A stretch of DNA of 64,000 nucleotides from NCBI GenBank assembly GCA_002104985.1, contig MCGO01000070.1, forward strand, positions 152,307-216,306. The letters run 5' to 3'. Under the pieces are notes generated by a model. The model was given only the letters and a program-made list of their open reading frames with translations. It made no database searches and was not told the DNA's origin. Source of the DNA: Rhizoclosmatium globosum. Lineage: Eukaryota; Chytridiomycota; Chytridiomycetes; Chytridiales; Chytriomycetaceae. Shown here piece after piece: positions 53,401 to 64,000 of the stretch (within the stretch, counting starts at the first letter, position 1; each line of letters begins with the position of its first letter). Both the position numbers and the translations under genes were made by a program.

Positions 53401-54535
53401 TGAAGAAAATATCGTGAGACCTTGTCCCGTCTGTCGAGGAAATATTTCATCAAAGTCTCTAGTTGGCGCACACTGCTTTATGAATGACGAGAAATCGGAC
53501 GACGAGGATTCAGACAACGAAGAGAAGGAAGTTAGTGACAAGGAGGAAGATGAACCGGAAATCCAAGAGGTTGGTCTTGGAGATATTCTTGTGGCGTGTC
53601 ATGAAGCAAAGGGAGCCCGATCTATACCAAACGAAGTGGAGCCTGTTTTGAAGAAAACGATGACTCCTGAGGAAGGGAAGCAACTGATGATCAAGAGCGT
53701 AAATATGTTACATCCCACAGGCGATTATTTAGAATATATTAGTTCTTCCAAGAGTAAGTACCTCAGCCCAATTGCTCTAAGCTTATTTTGTTTACGAACA
53801 GTTGACAAGATGATTTCCATTCTTCGCGAGATTGATGATGAAGATCCAAGCCTTAAAGTCATCATTTTCTCCCAATTTACCTCCATGCTTGACCTTGTTG
53901 AAAAGGGTCTCAAAGCAAATGGAATGTCGAGTTTCAAACGTTATGACGGGAAAATGTCGACATCTGATCGAGCAGATGCTATTGAAGCATTTTTCTCGCA
54001 AGATGACATACCTTTGATGTTGGTTTCTTTGAAGGCAGGGTCGGTTGGACTGTGAGTTGATTTTATTTCTCGATGTCTTTCCAGTGCTCACTATCACCTC
54101 CAGGAACTTGACGTGCGCTTGCCGGGTTATTATGCTTGACGTGTGGTGGAATCCTGCTGTTGAAGGTTTGAAATGACTTATTTGATCGCGTCACTTACTA
54201 GGGTTTCTCTCATCATAGATCAAGCAATCGATCGTGTGCACCGTATTGGTCAAACTCGCGACGTTAAAGTTTTCCGTCTTATTATCAAAAATTCATTCGA
54301 AGAGCGTATTCTCACGCTACAAGAAAATAAGCGCGCCATTGCGGCTGGTGCTTTGGGTGAAGGGGAATTGAGAGTTGGGAAATTGTCGTTGCAGGATTTA
54401 AGATTCCTGTTTACAAATGATCAGGCCTTCTTGGCTCCTGTGGCTGCCGCGGTTGCGGCTGCTCAAGCTGCAGATTTAGTCAAGGACGATAATGATGGTG
54501 ATGTTGGTGAAGCACAGGTGGATAGTGCACCCTGA
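50442..54535 (+). CDS. SNF2-family ATPase with embedded RING finger (Rad5/Rad16/Uls1-like)
   Basis: Eleven exons (50442-50486, 50538-51226, 51276-51420, 51735-51956, 52011-52229, 52324-52666, 52730-53303, 53359-53753, 53802-54051, 54104-54165, 54219-54535) give about 1086 residues. The N-terminus is Asp/Ser-rich and has VIDLTG, a SUMO-interacting-type motif. The helicase lobe follows with DDMGLGKT (Walker A), ILDEAHYIKN (DEAH box) and LTGTP. A C3HC4 RING beginning CPHCLDVLTDAM and ending CPVCRG is inserted between the two lobes, with an acidic loop in its second half. The second lobe has FSQFTSMLDL, LKAGSVGL and DRVHRIGQTR. This order defines the Rad5/Rad16/HLTF/Uls1 group of nuclear DNA translocase-ubiquitin ligases. 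The SUMO motif favours Uls1, but this needs phylogeny. A 314-nt repeat-filled intron splits Walker A between Lys and Thr. Confidence 0.9.
51435..51670. repeat. GAGC-rich repeat inside an intron of the SNF2-RING gene
   Basis: Three successive diverged units of about 95 bp carry GTGAGCGCAGCGAACG, AGCAAATCGCGCAGCAA, CACGAGCGGAGCTCGTTT and AAATTGAAAGA-GAGGAG. They align by eye with units of the 27290-28085 array. They occupy most of the intron 51421-51734; other introns in this gene are about 45-95 nt. Confidence 0.9.
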
Positions 54536-54686
54536 CTTTTGGACATTATTTTCCCCTTTCCTTTTCAATACAATTGAAGAAAAATCTTGATTCAAACAAA
54601 AGGTTTGCACCACTTCTCGTTCCATTATCCCTCACTACTTCTTCGTCATTGCGGCGACAAATGAATTGGATTAGATTGTAGCGATA

Positions 54687-56738
54687 ATGTACTTGACAGT
54701 CAGCACGACGGTATCAATCTCGAGTCTCATGGAATCCCCTTTCCAAACCCTTTCTCACCCTTTCCAAACACGTTCCCATCCAATCATCTCACCAATACAT
54801 CCTCTTTCATTAAATAGAATGGCTGAATCAGCTTCTACCGAAGTTCCTATCATTGTTCCACCTGGGCTTTCCTCTGATACTTTCATCAATCCCCTTTCGG
54901 AGATAATTCCAACTTCGGCTTTGGACGTATCTGATGGATTGGGAATGAATATTAATCGATTGATTGCGGACGTGAACAGTCGCTTGCCACCAGGAGATCG
55001 TCATCATCGAATTGGAGATTTCTCTTCAAAAAAATGGTTCACTTCGCGTCCAGTTCCGCGCAAAACAGCCGAAATCCGTGCTGGACAGAAAATCCCCGAT
55101 CTCATCACAACTGATTCGACTTTGATGGCTACTATTCTCGAGAAGCTTGGAGTGAAAGTAATCGAAGTTGGGCTTGCCAAAACAATTGAATTGGCACAAG
55201 AAAACTACAAGTTGAGACGCCAAGTTGATACACTGGAAATGTCGATGCGCGCATTGGAAATGGTAATTTCACTATTTTTTCAATCTCCTCCTTTCCAGCT
55301 TAATAATTCGTTCAAATAGAAGGATGATGATTCTGTGGAAGAAATTCCCCAAACCGACAAAGCAACTCAGACCACTGCCACTGTGCCAGCAACTCCCAAG
55401 TCAGCTGCCACAACATCAAAACGCAATCTGGAGAGTCCACCCACTTTGAATGCTCCTGTCAAGAAACAAGACCAAAAGACTACTCCGCCAAAAGCAGGAA
55501 GCGCGTCTGGCTCCACACCCGCGCCATCCAGTTCTGTCAAAGCTCCAAATGCAGGAAGTTTGTCTGGCTCCGCAGCTGCCCCATCCAGTTGGGCCAAAGT
55601 CGCAACCCCTCCACGGCCATTGAGCTCTGCACCAATCGCTGAACTGATCCCCTGCAAGAATGCATTTACGTTCAAGGTACACACAGATTCCGAAGCTGTT
55701 GTCTTTTCTGTAACAAGTATTCGCCCAAATCTGGAACCGAAACATACTACTTTTATGACATCCAATCCAGCCATCAAAAACTACATGGACGCGTGGTTTT
55801 ATGAGACCATTACCAAGGATAACTCTTGTGAGTATTCAATTTCAGTTCATCTCATAACTTAAAAACACAAAGGCGCCAAGTTTCTTGCGCGAATGTCAAC
55901 CACCATCAAAGCTCCGTCTGGCAAGTTGATTGGGCATTTGTTAGATGGCAGTTGGTGCATCTGGATTCCGGAAACAAAAGGAGTTGGATACGTAATTATT
56001 GCTGTTGATTACCATACGTAAGCTTTAAGTGTTTGCCATGAATGAGCTGATGAAATTGTTTACTGTAACAGCGCTGACCTTTTCTACGTCTCTTATGATG
56101 CGGTGATGGCTTCTCATTTGAAGCTTGAGGCTGAGCGCTGCAAAACAAAGTCGGTTATCTTCTATGATATTGACGAGACTTTGGGGTCAGATGCCAAACA
56201 TGTTGATGTGTCAGATTATCCGTCTGAGCGTGTGATTGACCTTGGTATTCATGGGAAGTTCGTCCTTGTCGATGGGTTATTGGATCATCTGCGTGCGACA
56301 CAAAAATTCGCTGTGAACAAACTCGTCACCAACTCGATTTGGGGACGAATGCAAGCCATTAAGCAAGCAATCAATGCAGCCGCAGGATGTGAAGTAATAC
56401 ACGGTGGTTATGCTATGACTGCAAGACTTCCCAAAATGACTCGCAGCAAATCAATGACAAGTTTCTTCAAGTTTCGTCCACTGGATGCTCTTGTTTTCGA
56501 TGATGCGCCCCAAGTCTGGGACCTCGAAACATCAGCCCAAACTCTCATTGTAAGCATTTCTTTCAATCAGAAAAATAATAACATTTAACATCTCTAGACT
56601 GTGTCAACTCGTCCAATGCCGTCAAAGGAGGAACTGCAGCGCTTGTTGAAACGTGCAAAGTATTGTCACGACCGTCACAAAACACAAAAAACATCCTTTG
56701 CCGTTAGTCTTTCCGACTATGGAAGACAGCTTGGTTGA
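54687..56738 (+). CDS. HAD-superfamily protein with FCP/SCP-like motifs
   Basis: Five exons (54687-55262, 55320-55827, 55873-56017, 56072-56549, 56598-56738) give about 615 residues; a second start at 54819 would remove 44. The N-terminal half is low in recognisable domains, with a short coiled coil near residues 165-190 and then Pro/Ser/Thr-rich repeats of the type GSxSGSxxAPSS. The C-terminal part holds FYDIDETLG, with Asp442, Asp444 and Thr446 as the HAD nucleophile motif, and a later VFDDAPQVWD, like the acidic motif of FCP1/SCP CTD phosphatases. It could be a protein phosphatase or a nucleic-acid 3'-phosphatase; I cannot choose. It is convergent with gene A', 82 bp apart. Confidence 0.65.
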
Positions 56739-56820
56739 AATTGATTGGAAATAAGGAAAGTGGAAAGTTTGCAGCGTTGGAATTTTCAAATTATTCTTTG
56801 GTTTCAGAAAGTCAAAATAA

Positions 56821-59324
56821 TCATTTCTTGCTCTTTTTCATCATCATTTGCATAAACTTTCGGACATTTGTTACATGCAAACTGACCCCCTCCTCCTGTA
56901 ACGGCTTGTAACCCTCCCTGACAAAAGTTGATCGATCGACACCAGGATGTTCACGAATATATTGCTCAAGGGGAACAAAGCCCAGCCGTTCAGGTATACT
57001 TCTGAGTCGTGAATGCGATAGATTTCGCGTCCAGCACCAGATATGCTCCAATGGAGGTGCATTGTCCCGTCGAGAATCGGCTTGAACTCGTTCAATGTTA
57101 CGACGGAGAAGATCGCCGTAAGATTCCTGAAACTTTCTTAGCAAATTTGAGCGAGAGGAAATATTAATGAATTATCACCATGGTAGGTAAATATACTGAT
57201 CGTGGTGCCATTTGCAGTACAAACAATGCTCCTCGTGCACGATCCTAAGAAAATATTATCAGAAAAAAAGGCAGTTGAGTTAGAAAAAAACATATGTACC
57301 CATTCTGAAACGGCAAAAGAGACATAAGTTTTTTCCACTCCAACAACGTCTCCATTCATTTCGTCAGCCGAAGGCTCTGGCAAGATTGGCAAAGCTACTA
57401 ACACAGAGCTGGCTCCAACTTCTTCTTTTTCCTTCAATGGGGCAACAGTTCCTTCCATTGCAAGTCTCAAAAGCCAGGGAATCCTTTCCTCCTCCTCCTC
57501 TTTCTTCTTTTTGCTTGCACCAACAATACCCTTCCCTTTATTCCGGTTCCGCTTCTCAATCCATGCAACAGTCACATAGATTTTGCCACCAGCTAGTCCT
57601 TTTGGGACCATGCTTACAATCGCGTCGCGCACCGTACTACTCCACAGGCCTTCCACATCAGCGTGAATACGCGCCAGACTGGAAAGGCCGGCAGTGCCTG
57701 AATCTTCATCCACACCTTCCAAAACGCCTGGAACCGCATATAGAGATACAAGGCAATCAAAGAATACATCTCGAACTCCTTCAAGAACATCAGGTTGGGT
57801 GATGGGCGCTTCCAAAACGCGGTGAGAGACTTGTGTTGTACCTATACGAATATGTGGGAGGGAACAAGTCCGCCTGTTGAGAGGAAAGAGAGCTCGTGGT
57901 CTGTATTTTCCAGTACGTTGTTTACCACCTCCTCCACATTCAGAACAGAACAGATATTTCGTGTGGCAGGAGTCACAGATGAGAGAGATTGCAAAATCAG
58001 GCGATATCCAGACTGGTTCTTGCACAGTGGGTGCATGGACCACTGATAGAGAGGGATCAGAGCTTCGGTGGAGAGGAGATGAAGTGGAAGCTGCTGGTGC
58101 GCGCATTTTTACACAGCCTTGAGCTGTAGCACGTTTACACACTTGACAAGAGAGAACTTCATCTGCTGGGGAGTGTGCTTCAGGAGCCCCGCGACGCTTT
58201 CGATTTGTTGAAGATGAAGACATGAACATTGTGTTGGTTGGAGTGGTCGCGAGAATATTAGCAACGCCGTTTCCTATCGAGCTTCTTCTGGAAGAGGAAG
58301 AATTGGCATCTAGAGAATCAGAACAACAAAGCTTGCAACGGATGCTAACAGCGTATGCGGCCTCAAAGCTTGCAGGAGTGCCACGTAACTCAAGGACACC
58401 AATGATTGCTGAACATGAAATGCAAGATATTGGCTCTTCAACAGTACGGCGGCGTGTTGATGCTTTTGCGGCAGCTTGAGAAAAGACTTCTGTAGGATTT
58501 TTTGCAGCTGAAAACACAACAGTTTCAGAATCAGTCAACTCTTCTTCAGCAGCAATTTCTTCTGTAGCCTTGTAAATTGAAGTTCGTTTTTTCCTTCCAC
58601 CGCCAACTTTTTTGGTGCTAGGAGCCGATATCATTGGCGACATCATCGCAACAACAGGTGCGGGTTTATTGACCGAAGAAGAAGATTCCCCCTAAACATG
58701 AAAATTAGCTTATCATTTTCATTGAATACTCCATATGTTTTCATCACCCTCACATACCAACTTCATATCCCAAGCTTTCGGAGCACTAGTTGAATAAGAA
58801 GTCGAAGAGGACAAAGGATCTAGTAGCGTCTGGTTGAGGGAATCAAGATCGAGAAAATCCAAGTCCAAGGTGGAAGTGGAAGGAGCAGCGAGAGAGTTTG
58901 AAGAAGCAGCCATATCCATCAAAAGGGTATCAAGGTCGAAATTGAAGGAGTTCTATCAAACAAGAGTAAGCGCGGTTAATCGCAAGCACGACAGCACCTG
59001 TTGCTGAGGCGGAAGTGGGTTTAGCTCGCTGAGCAGCTGGTCCATCAACAGCGAGTCCAGCGGCTCCTGCGTAAACAAGTGCGACGAGTCGTACGCAAAC
59101 GAGAAGGGATTCGGCGCGTTCGAAGCGGCGGCGTCGAAGCCGGGATTGCCGGAGTAGCTGCCAAAGTCTCGTTCAACTGAGTCAAAGTCAAGGCCGTGGC
59201 CCAGGCCCAGGCCCAGACTCCCTTCTGCATCTGCATCTGCATCTGGCTGTTGAAGAAGATCGCCATCGTCAAAGTCCGCAAGAAACTCAAAGCCGGAATA
59301 CGTGTCGTTGGGATCCTGCGCCAT
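56821..59324 (-). CDS. Cysteine-rich protein of unknown family (paralogue A')
   Basis: Five exons on the minus strand (58998-59324, 58758-58952, 57300-58691, 57179-57244, 56821-57126) give about 761 residues. It is a paralogue of the gene at 30-2092 with the same late introns: a 66-nt penultimate exon (22 codons) in both, with aligned residues DRxxGxLFxxQxxPRSxYxPT. Common motifs are CISC-type clusters, LELRGT, SECGGGGKQRTGKYRPRALFP split over conserved cysteines, CSLPHIRIG, IWCWTRN and HSRLRSIPER. The first two exons are acidic and Leu-rich (LDLDFLDLDSLNQTLL), like transcriptional activation segments. A longer start at 59360 is possible but would run into RIB7. Function is unknown; a nuclear regulator is an inference from the acidic leader and zinc-ribbon clusters. 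Confidence 0.75.
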
Positions 59325-59349
59325 TGTTTCCCTAGCAACTTTCCTCGAA
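59325..59349. promoter_or_regulatory. 25-bp divergent gap between A' and RIB7
   Basis: The ATG of A' (minus, 59324) and the ATG of RIB7 (plus, 59350) are separated by 25 bp. Both transcripts must start inside or next to the opposite coding region, or share overlapping 5' leaders. Confidence 0.6.
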
Positions 59350-60153
59350 ATGGATTTCATAAAGCCAGCCTTTGATGCAGCTTTGGCTGCTCACACGGAC
59401 CACACGCGCCCTTTCACTGTTCTCACTTTTGCACAGAGTCTCGATGGATGCATTGGCTCTGCGGACAATTCACAGCCCTTGAGACTCAGCGGAACAGAGA
59501 GCATGGTACTGTAGTGTACATATCAACCGTCTCCTGACTGGACAACGCTCTAGAGTCTCACGCATTCCCTCAGACATCTCTGTGATGGCATTCTCGTTGG
59601 ATCAGGCACTCTTGTCAATGACAATCCTCGTTTGAATGTGCGCCCAGAGCTTCTTGTTTCCTCAGACTCAACTGCCGTCCTTTCGTCTGCACCTTCCCAT
59701 CCTCGTCCCATAATTCTAGACTCTAATTTGCGTACTCCCCCTACCGCAAACATTGTCTTACTCAAAAATAGACCGATTATCGTCTGCTCTTTCAATCCAT
59801 CATCAACCCATTCCTCAGATATTCTTAAACGTCAGTCAGATCTAGAGGCTGTTGGCGTTCAAATCTTGAATCTTGAAGGAGTTTCGCTCCATGATAACAT
59901 TCCCCGAATTTTGACTGCCCTCAAGTCTGTTTATAATATCAATTCATTAATGATTGAAGGCGGTTCGCGTGTCATTTCATCCTTCTTGACTCTTGGTAGT
60001 AATGCCGTGGACCTACTGGTTGTGACAGTGGCTCCCATGTTTGTCGGGATCAACGGAGTAAAGGCAAATGATGGAAATTCCATTGTGAATCTATCAGATC
60101 CCACCTATAAGCAATTTGGAAGAGATATGGTTCTTGTTTCCAAATTACCTTAG
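59350..60153 (+). CDS. RIB7: Diaminohydroxyphosphoribosylaminopyrimidine reductase
   Basis: Two exons, 59350-59505 and 59554-60153, give 251 residues, the expected size of fungal RIB7. Family motifs are TFAQSLDGCIG, LRLSGTESM across the intron, and DGILVGSGTLVNDNPRLNVR, with IEGGSRVISSFL and APMFVGINGV towards the C-terminus. The enzyme reduces 2,5-diamino-6-ribosylamino-4(3H)-pyrimidinone 5'-phosphate with NADPH in riboflavin synthesis. The protein is likely cytosolic; no signal or membrane segment is visible. An AATAAAG lies just after the stop. Confidence 0.95.
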
Positions 60154-61100
60154 CGTTCATCCTCAATAAAGTAAAAAAGAAACAGTGTTATTAGTAGCGA
60201 GCAGAGGCGGGCTTCGACGAGGTACGAGTTGGAGCCCGCTGGCGCGAGCTTTTAGTGATTTTAGGTGAGTGTGTTGGCTTGGTGGTGGCTGTAGTGTCCT
60301 CCATTGCAGTAGACCAACGTGTAATGGCTTGTTGGAAAGATAAAGCGCGCAAAATTGTTATTAGTCATAAAATAAAAGATTTAAACCTATTGATTCAACG
60401 ATGTGAGCTTAAGCATTTTCCAGTTCTTGAAACATAAATAAAACGGGACGAAACGCTCTATTACATTCAAGCAACGTATATTTCAATGACATTGATGGGG
60501 TGATTTTTGTTATGTGACCTATAGTCCAAAAGTTTTAAGTGTTTCCAAATCAAAACTCAAATCACTGCCATACGTCCAAAACATCAACTCCAACACCTCA
60601 CTTTGGCGAGGAATTCAAGACAACACTATAAATTACATTGTGCATATCAAAGAAGCCCTTCAAACAACGCTGTTGGTGAGTGTGTTGAGTGTGTGCCTTT
60701 CAAATGACAGAAACCGGTATAGATCCCAACGAGCATCGTTTGAGCGCGACGGAGCTTGGTATTGGTTCGACGATTTGATTGGTGTTGCAAAGGAGGTGAC
60801 GATGGCGGCACATATCAGTTACAAACGCTTCGGTTATCAATGTATTTATATCGAGAGTGAGGATAGGGAAGAATGAAATTATTGTGAGTTTAGCACAAAA
60901 TCCAACAAAAGTGCAAATTCTTTGCACCCTGACCACCGATTGCACTTTCCGTTGCCTCCCACACGTACGGTGCCATCTGGTCATTCAAGCACTACTAATA
61001 GAAAGAGAAGAACAGGAGCTTTGCATTGATGCCGCAAACGTGTTAAAGTAATGTATAACAGAGATGTTCTATTTTTAGCGTCATAACAATAGCATGAAAC
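60154..61100. other. Region after RIB7 with exon-like fragments
   Basis: On the plus strand 60199-60264 and 60310-60436 are joined by a good GTGAGT-TGCAG intron. The spliced frame reads EAGFDEVRVGARWRELLVIL, then VDQRVMACWKDKARK and on to a stop, but I find no start codon. A second open frame of 120 codons (60514-60876) contains ERDGAWYWFDDLIG. I recognise neither. They may be remnants of a gene, or part of one with unseen exons. Confidence 0.3.
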
Positions 61101-61941
61101 ACTTAACATGCTATAGTTACTAGTTAACTAGATAAATTTAAAGAAAAGCTTCAGAATTTTGTTGTTAATTACATCATAAACAGAATCAACATAGAGGACT
61201 TGTTTGGGTAAAAGTACATTATAAACAGACTATATATTTGAACAAGAGAGGAGTTTATTCGCTTGCATATCCTCATCAACATGGAAAGAAAGTTAAGATG
61301 TTTTTCAATAGAGCCATGTTGTGACTCTGGCACGCCTCAAGAAAAGCGCATTCCCAGGCCAATGTATAGGCCTTGAATTTGTCTGTTGCTCAGTTGTTAT
61401 AGAACACTGAGGCCTTTATCATATGGTGCAGATCGTGGTTTGCGGGAGATGTTGGAAGCACGATTGGCTAGAAAATTGGATTTTGGCCAAAAACCACAAT
61501 ACAGATTTCATGTTTTGCTTTATTTGCTTCATTCAAAAAACTATTCGAACCAACGGTTGGAATACCAGTATGTGCGAGCTGTTAAAAATGCTTCTCTATC
61601 TTATTAATGTATTGAAGATATATATCTCAGCTCCTCTCCACTACTAATCAACTTTTGTCTGTCTGTTATTGAATTTCACAATTACAAAGCAAGATTGATT
61701 GATGATGGAGGAAAATGAGGAAATTAAAGGAAACCGAGGTGACTTAAATGTAATATGAGATAATGGATCTGTGTTGCCATATATAGTTTTCACAGCTTAA
61801 ACAAGGAATCAATAAATACATAAAGTGATTAATTAAGAGCTTTGAAATTGATATTTTTGCACCCCAGGTATTGTTAATACATTATTTATTGATTTTCAAC
61901 CTTTAAACTATCTGGGAACAACTGTTACATTCAATTTCCAA

Positions 61942-61975
61942 GGTGGCTCCCCCCACTCATTGTGACTCATGTGGA
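61942..61975 (+). repeat. GGCTCCCCCCACTCA repeat, copy 1
   Basis: GGCTCCCCCCACTCATTGTG continues with ACTCAT. The same sequence occurs inverted at 63081-63106. Confidence 0.8.
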
Positions 61976-62469
61976 GCTGAAGAACTTTGGGCTCCCTGGA
62001 AGCCGCCTTTGTATCTGAAATAGATTTTCCAAGTTGGCTCCCCACTGTATAACATCAAAGTGTCCATAGCTCCATCCCATAACTTGAATAAATGCCTTCT
62101 GTTGCAAACTTTATTTGTTAATGGACAAAAAAATAAAACGGTACATACGAAATTGTCCGCATTGAATGGCTCTCTTCTTTGTTTCTTTCAACAGAGAGGG
62201 GTTGCTCGCATTTTGCTTTATCTTCTTTGACCTTTGGACTCGTTTAACAGCAGTTGGAAACTCAAGACTCACACAAATCTCCTTGTCCTTGCGAAAGTGT
62301 CTTTGTAGTTGCAGAAGACTTGCTGAAAGGGGAAAAGCGTTTGATTGTTGGCCATTGGTTTTTCCAGTGTCTTAATATGGCGTAGTTCATCTAAGAGGCC
62401 CAATGAATTATGAATAAGCATTTTTTTCTCTTTATCCAATAAATTCAACGAAAAACCACAGTGGCTTCC

Positions 62470-62503
62470 TGGGAGTCAAAGGCTCCCCCCTACTCACAAT
62501 GAG
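62470..62503 (+). repeat. GGCTCCCCCC repeat, copy 2
   Basis: TGGGAGTCAAAGGCTCCCCC is followed by CTACTCACAATGAG. It shares the GGGAGTCAAAGG leader with the inverted copy at 63081-63118. Confidence 0.75.
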
Positions 62504-63080
62504 AATTCAATTTCATTTTCCCTCTCCTCCTTTTTTCTTCTTGCTATCTTTATGGGTGCATCTTTTCGGACACCATCCAATAAAACAATCACAATAAGCG
62601 ACACAGACGACCAAGAAACCATTGCATTGCATGCATGGCTGTTGAAGCACAATAGAGGCAATCTACTTTGGCCAAGTCAAAACAGCAGTCAACGCTCTCT
62701 GTCTCAAACCTGACAATGCCGTTCCCCTCAATGATCTTTAACTTGATTATTGATTAATTATTCTTACGCTGGAATCAGGAACAAGATCAGACTAATGATC
62801 AATCAGTTTTATTTGGGGATCATCTGTCACAAATTCTGTATTTTCACTGTTGCACCAGTTGAAGGATGTGGTCAAAACTTCAATTGATATTAAGGACCTA
62901 GAATGGCTGGCATCAGCAGGCTTGGAGGCTGCAAACAAAACGTATTCTCCATGGAACAGAAGAGGAATACTGGCAATGACATACTTTTGAATTGCCAGCA
63001 GCTACGCAGGCTCCCGGGAGTCACTGTGGATTTGAATAGAAACCTTTCCACAGCGGCAGAGAATGGCGTCAAGCTCCCAT

Positions 63081-63118
63081 ATGAGTCACAATGAGTGGGG
63101 GGGAGCCTTTGACTCCCA
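63081..63118 (-). repeat. GGCTCCCCCCACTCA repeat, copy 3 (inverted)
   Basis: On the minus strand it reads GGGAGTCAAAGGCTCCCCCC and then CACTCATTGTGACTCAT. It combines the parts seen in copies 1 and 2 and could be the right end of an element of about 0.65-1.2 kb. Confidence 0.8.
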
Positions 63119-64000
63119 ACAGTCACCTTGTAATATCCATTTATTAATAATCCGAATAATGGGCCAGTTTCAAATTAGAGTAAAAGCCGGATATCTTGGT
63201 TCTGATGTACTGCCGGGAGTCCAAAGAGTGCCTTTTGTTATGCTTCCTGTTGCTGCCAATTTGTCAGCTAAATCAAGTTCTGCAGATGTGAGTGGGATAC
63301 ATACCTCATTGACCGTCTTTGTTGCCAAACAGGGCCTCAGCTGTAAGCCTGTACCATCCGCTTCAAGAAACTTTGGGTTAGCCATAAAGCCTAGCTTCCT
63401 CAACGTTTATGCAACTCTGCTGAGAGCATGAGCAAATAATAATAGAATAAATGATCAATAATCATTGGCAAACGTTTGGCGTTTCTGCCATGAATGATTC
63501 CTGATTAATCATTGTTGATTGTAAAATTCAATACTGCAACAATATGCACACTTGTGTGAAAGCAGCCAATGTTCTTGAGGAGAGTAGCATATTCATCTTC
63601 ATAGAATTTATATAATGTATCAGACAGTGAAGATACACCAGGTGAACTCTTTCTCTTTCAAACATTGCGTATGATCTTTGATATCCACAGTCTTGTGGTA
63701 CAAATAAACAAAAATGAAGATATATTTCATTTATGGTTTTTTCATTAGGTAAGGAGCAAATTACATTTTTTCAGAATAATGAAATCAGCACCCAAAAAGA
63801 CTTAAAGTATATATTTTAGCGACTCATCTTTGAAGGCCTTGGATTTTCCCATAATTTAGCACTGTTGCTGTGTTGGATTTCTGCCATTCCTTCTTGGCTT
63901 CTCTGAGCCAATATGTTGGGAAAGGCTACGGTTTTAAACATGAATAGTGTAAACACCGCGATCAGACTGACTGACCTCACATGAAGTTCCTGTAATTAAA

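Larger units (their letters stand above)
61101..64000. other. AT-rich, apparently gene-free right end
   Basis: Nearly 2.9 kb have only short frames with many stops. Between 62800 and 63430 a plus-strand frame reads protein-like (SSVTNSVFSLLHQLKDVVK, then LEWLASAGLEAANKTYSPW) but is broken by stops near 62988 and 63032. This suggests decayed coding DNA of unknown origin, possibly transposon-derived. Three copies of a short motif are listed separately. Confidence 0.4.

Noticed and set aside
63170..63403. 78-codon minus-strand frame near the right end
   Set aside because: It reads plausibly but so does the plus strand; no motif decides, and no splice-supported gene could be built.

Overview
The window reads as nuclear DNA of an early-diverging fungus, most likely a chytrid. 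That is an inference. It rests on compact genes split by many 45-60 nt GT-AG introns, a secreted GH18 chitinase with CBM5/12 chitin-binding modules, a fungal-type OPT peptide transporter, RIB7, a crinkler-like N-terminal domain, and fungal gene architecture throughout. All exon boundaries below were read by eye from splice signals and reading-frame continuity.

Layout, left to right: a cysteine-rich possible regulator (A, +), a SET lysine methyltransferase (+), an oligopeptide transporter (-), a C2H2 zinc-finger protein (+), a small membrane protein (-), a decayed copy of the zinc-finger gene tail, and a full MDR-type ABC transporter (B, -). Next comes a 5.1 kb gene-free stretch holding two fold-back elements of about 202 bp and a diverged GAGC-rich repeat. 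Then come the GH18 chitinase (+), a large 126-bp tandem array made from the 3' end of the following gene, a double DJ-1/PfpI protein (-), an Hrd3/SEL1L-like ERAD protein (+), two F-box/ankyrin-type paralogues (+, the second frameshifted), a Ras-like GTPase (+), a crinkler-header protein (+), a second ABC transporter (B', +), enolase-phosphatase E1 (+), a golgin-like coiled-coil protein (-), a SNF2-RING ATPase (+), an HAD/FCP-like protein (+), a paralogue of A (A', -), and RIB7 (+). The last 3.8 kb is AT-rich and has no convincing gene.

The genes serve different jobs: transport (OPT, two ABC exporters), chitin degradation, ER and nuclear ubiquitin pathways (Hrd3-like, SNF2-RING, F-box-like), Golgi tethering, methionine salvage and riboflavin synthesis. 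There is no operon logic, but spacing is tight: 12-85 bp between many neighbours, with two divergent pairs whose start codons are 25 and 33 bp apart.

The most unusual content is repetitive. A 126-bp array is built from a gene's own C-terminal codons, stop codon and poly(A) signal, in a higher-order 882-bp period. A GAGC-rich tandem repeat family has swollen introns of two unrelated genes. Two A-B paralogue pairs are nested in inverted order. A patch of apparent gene conversion links the two ankyrin-type genes.
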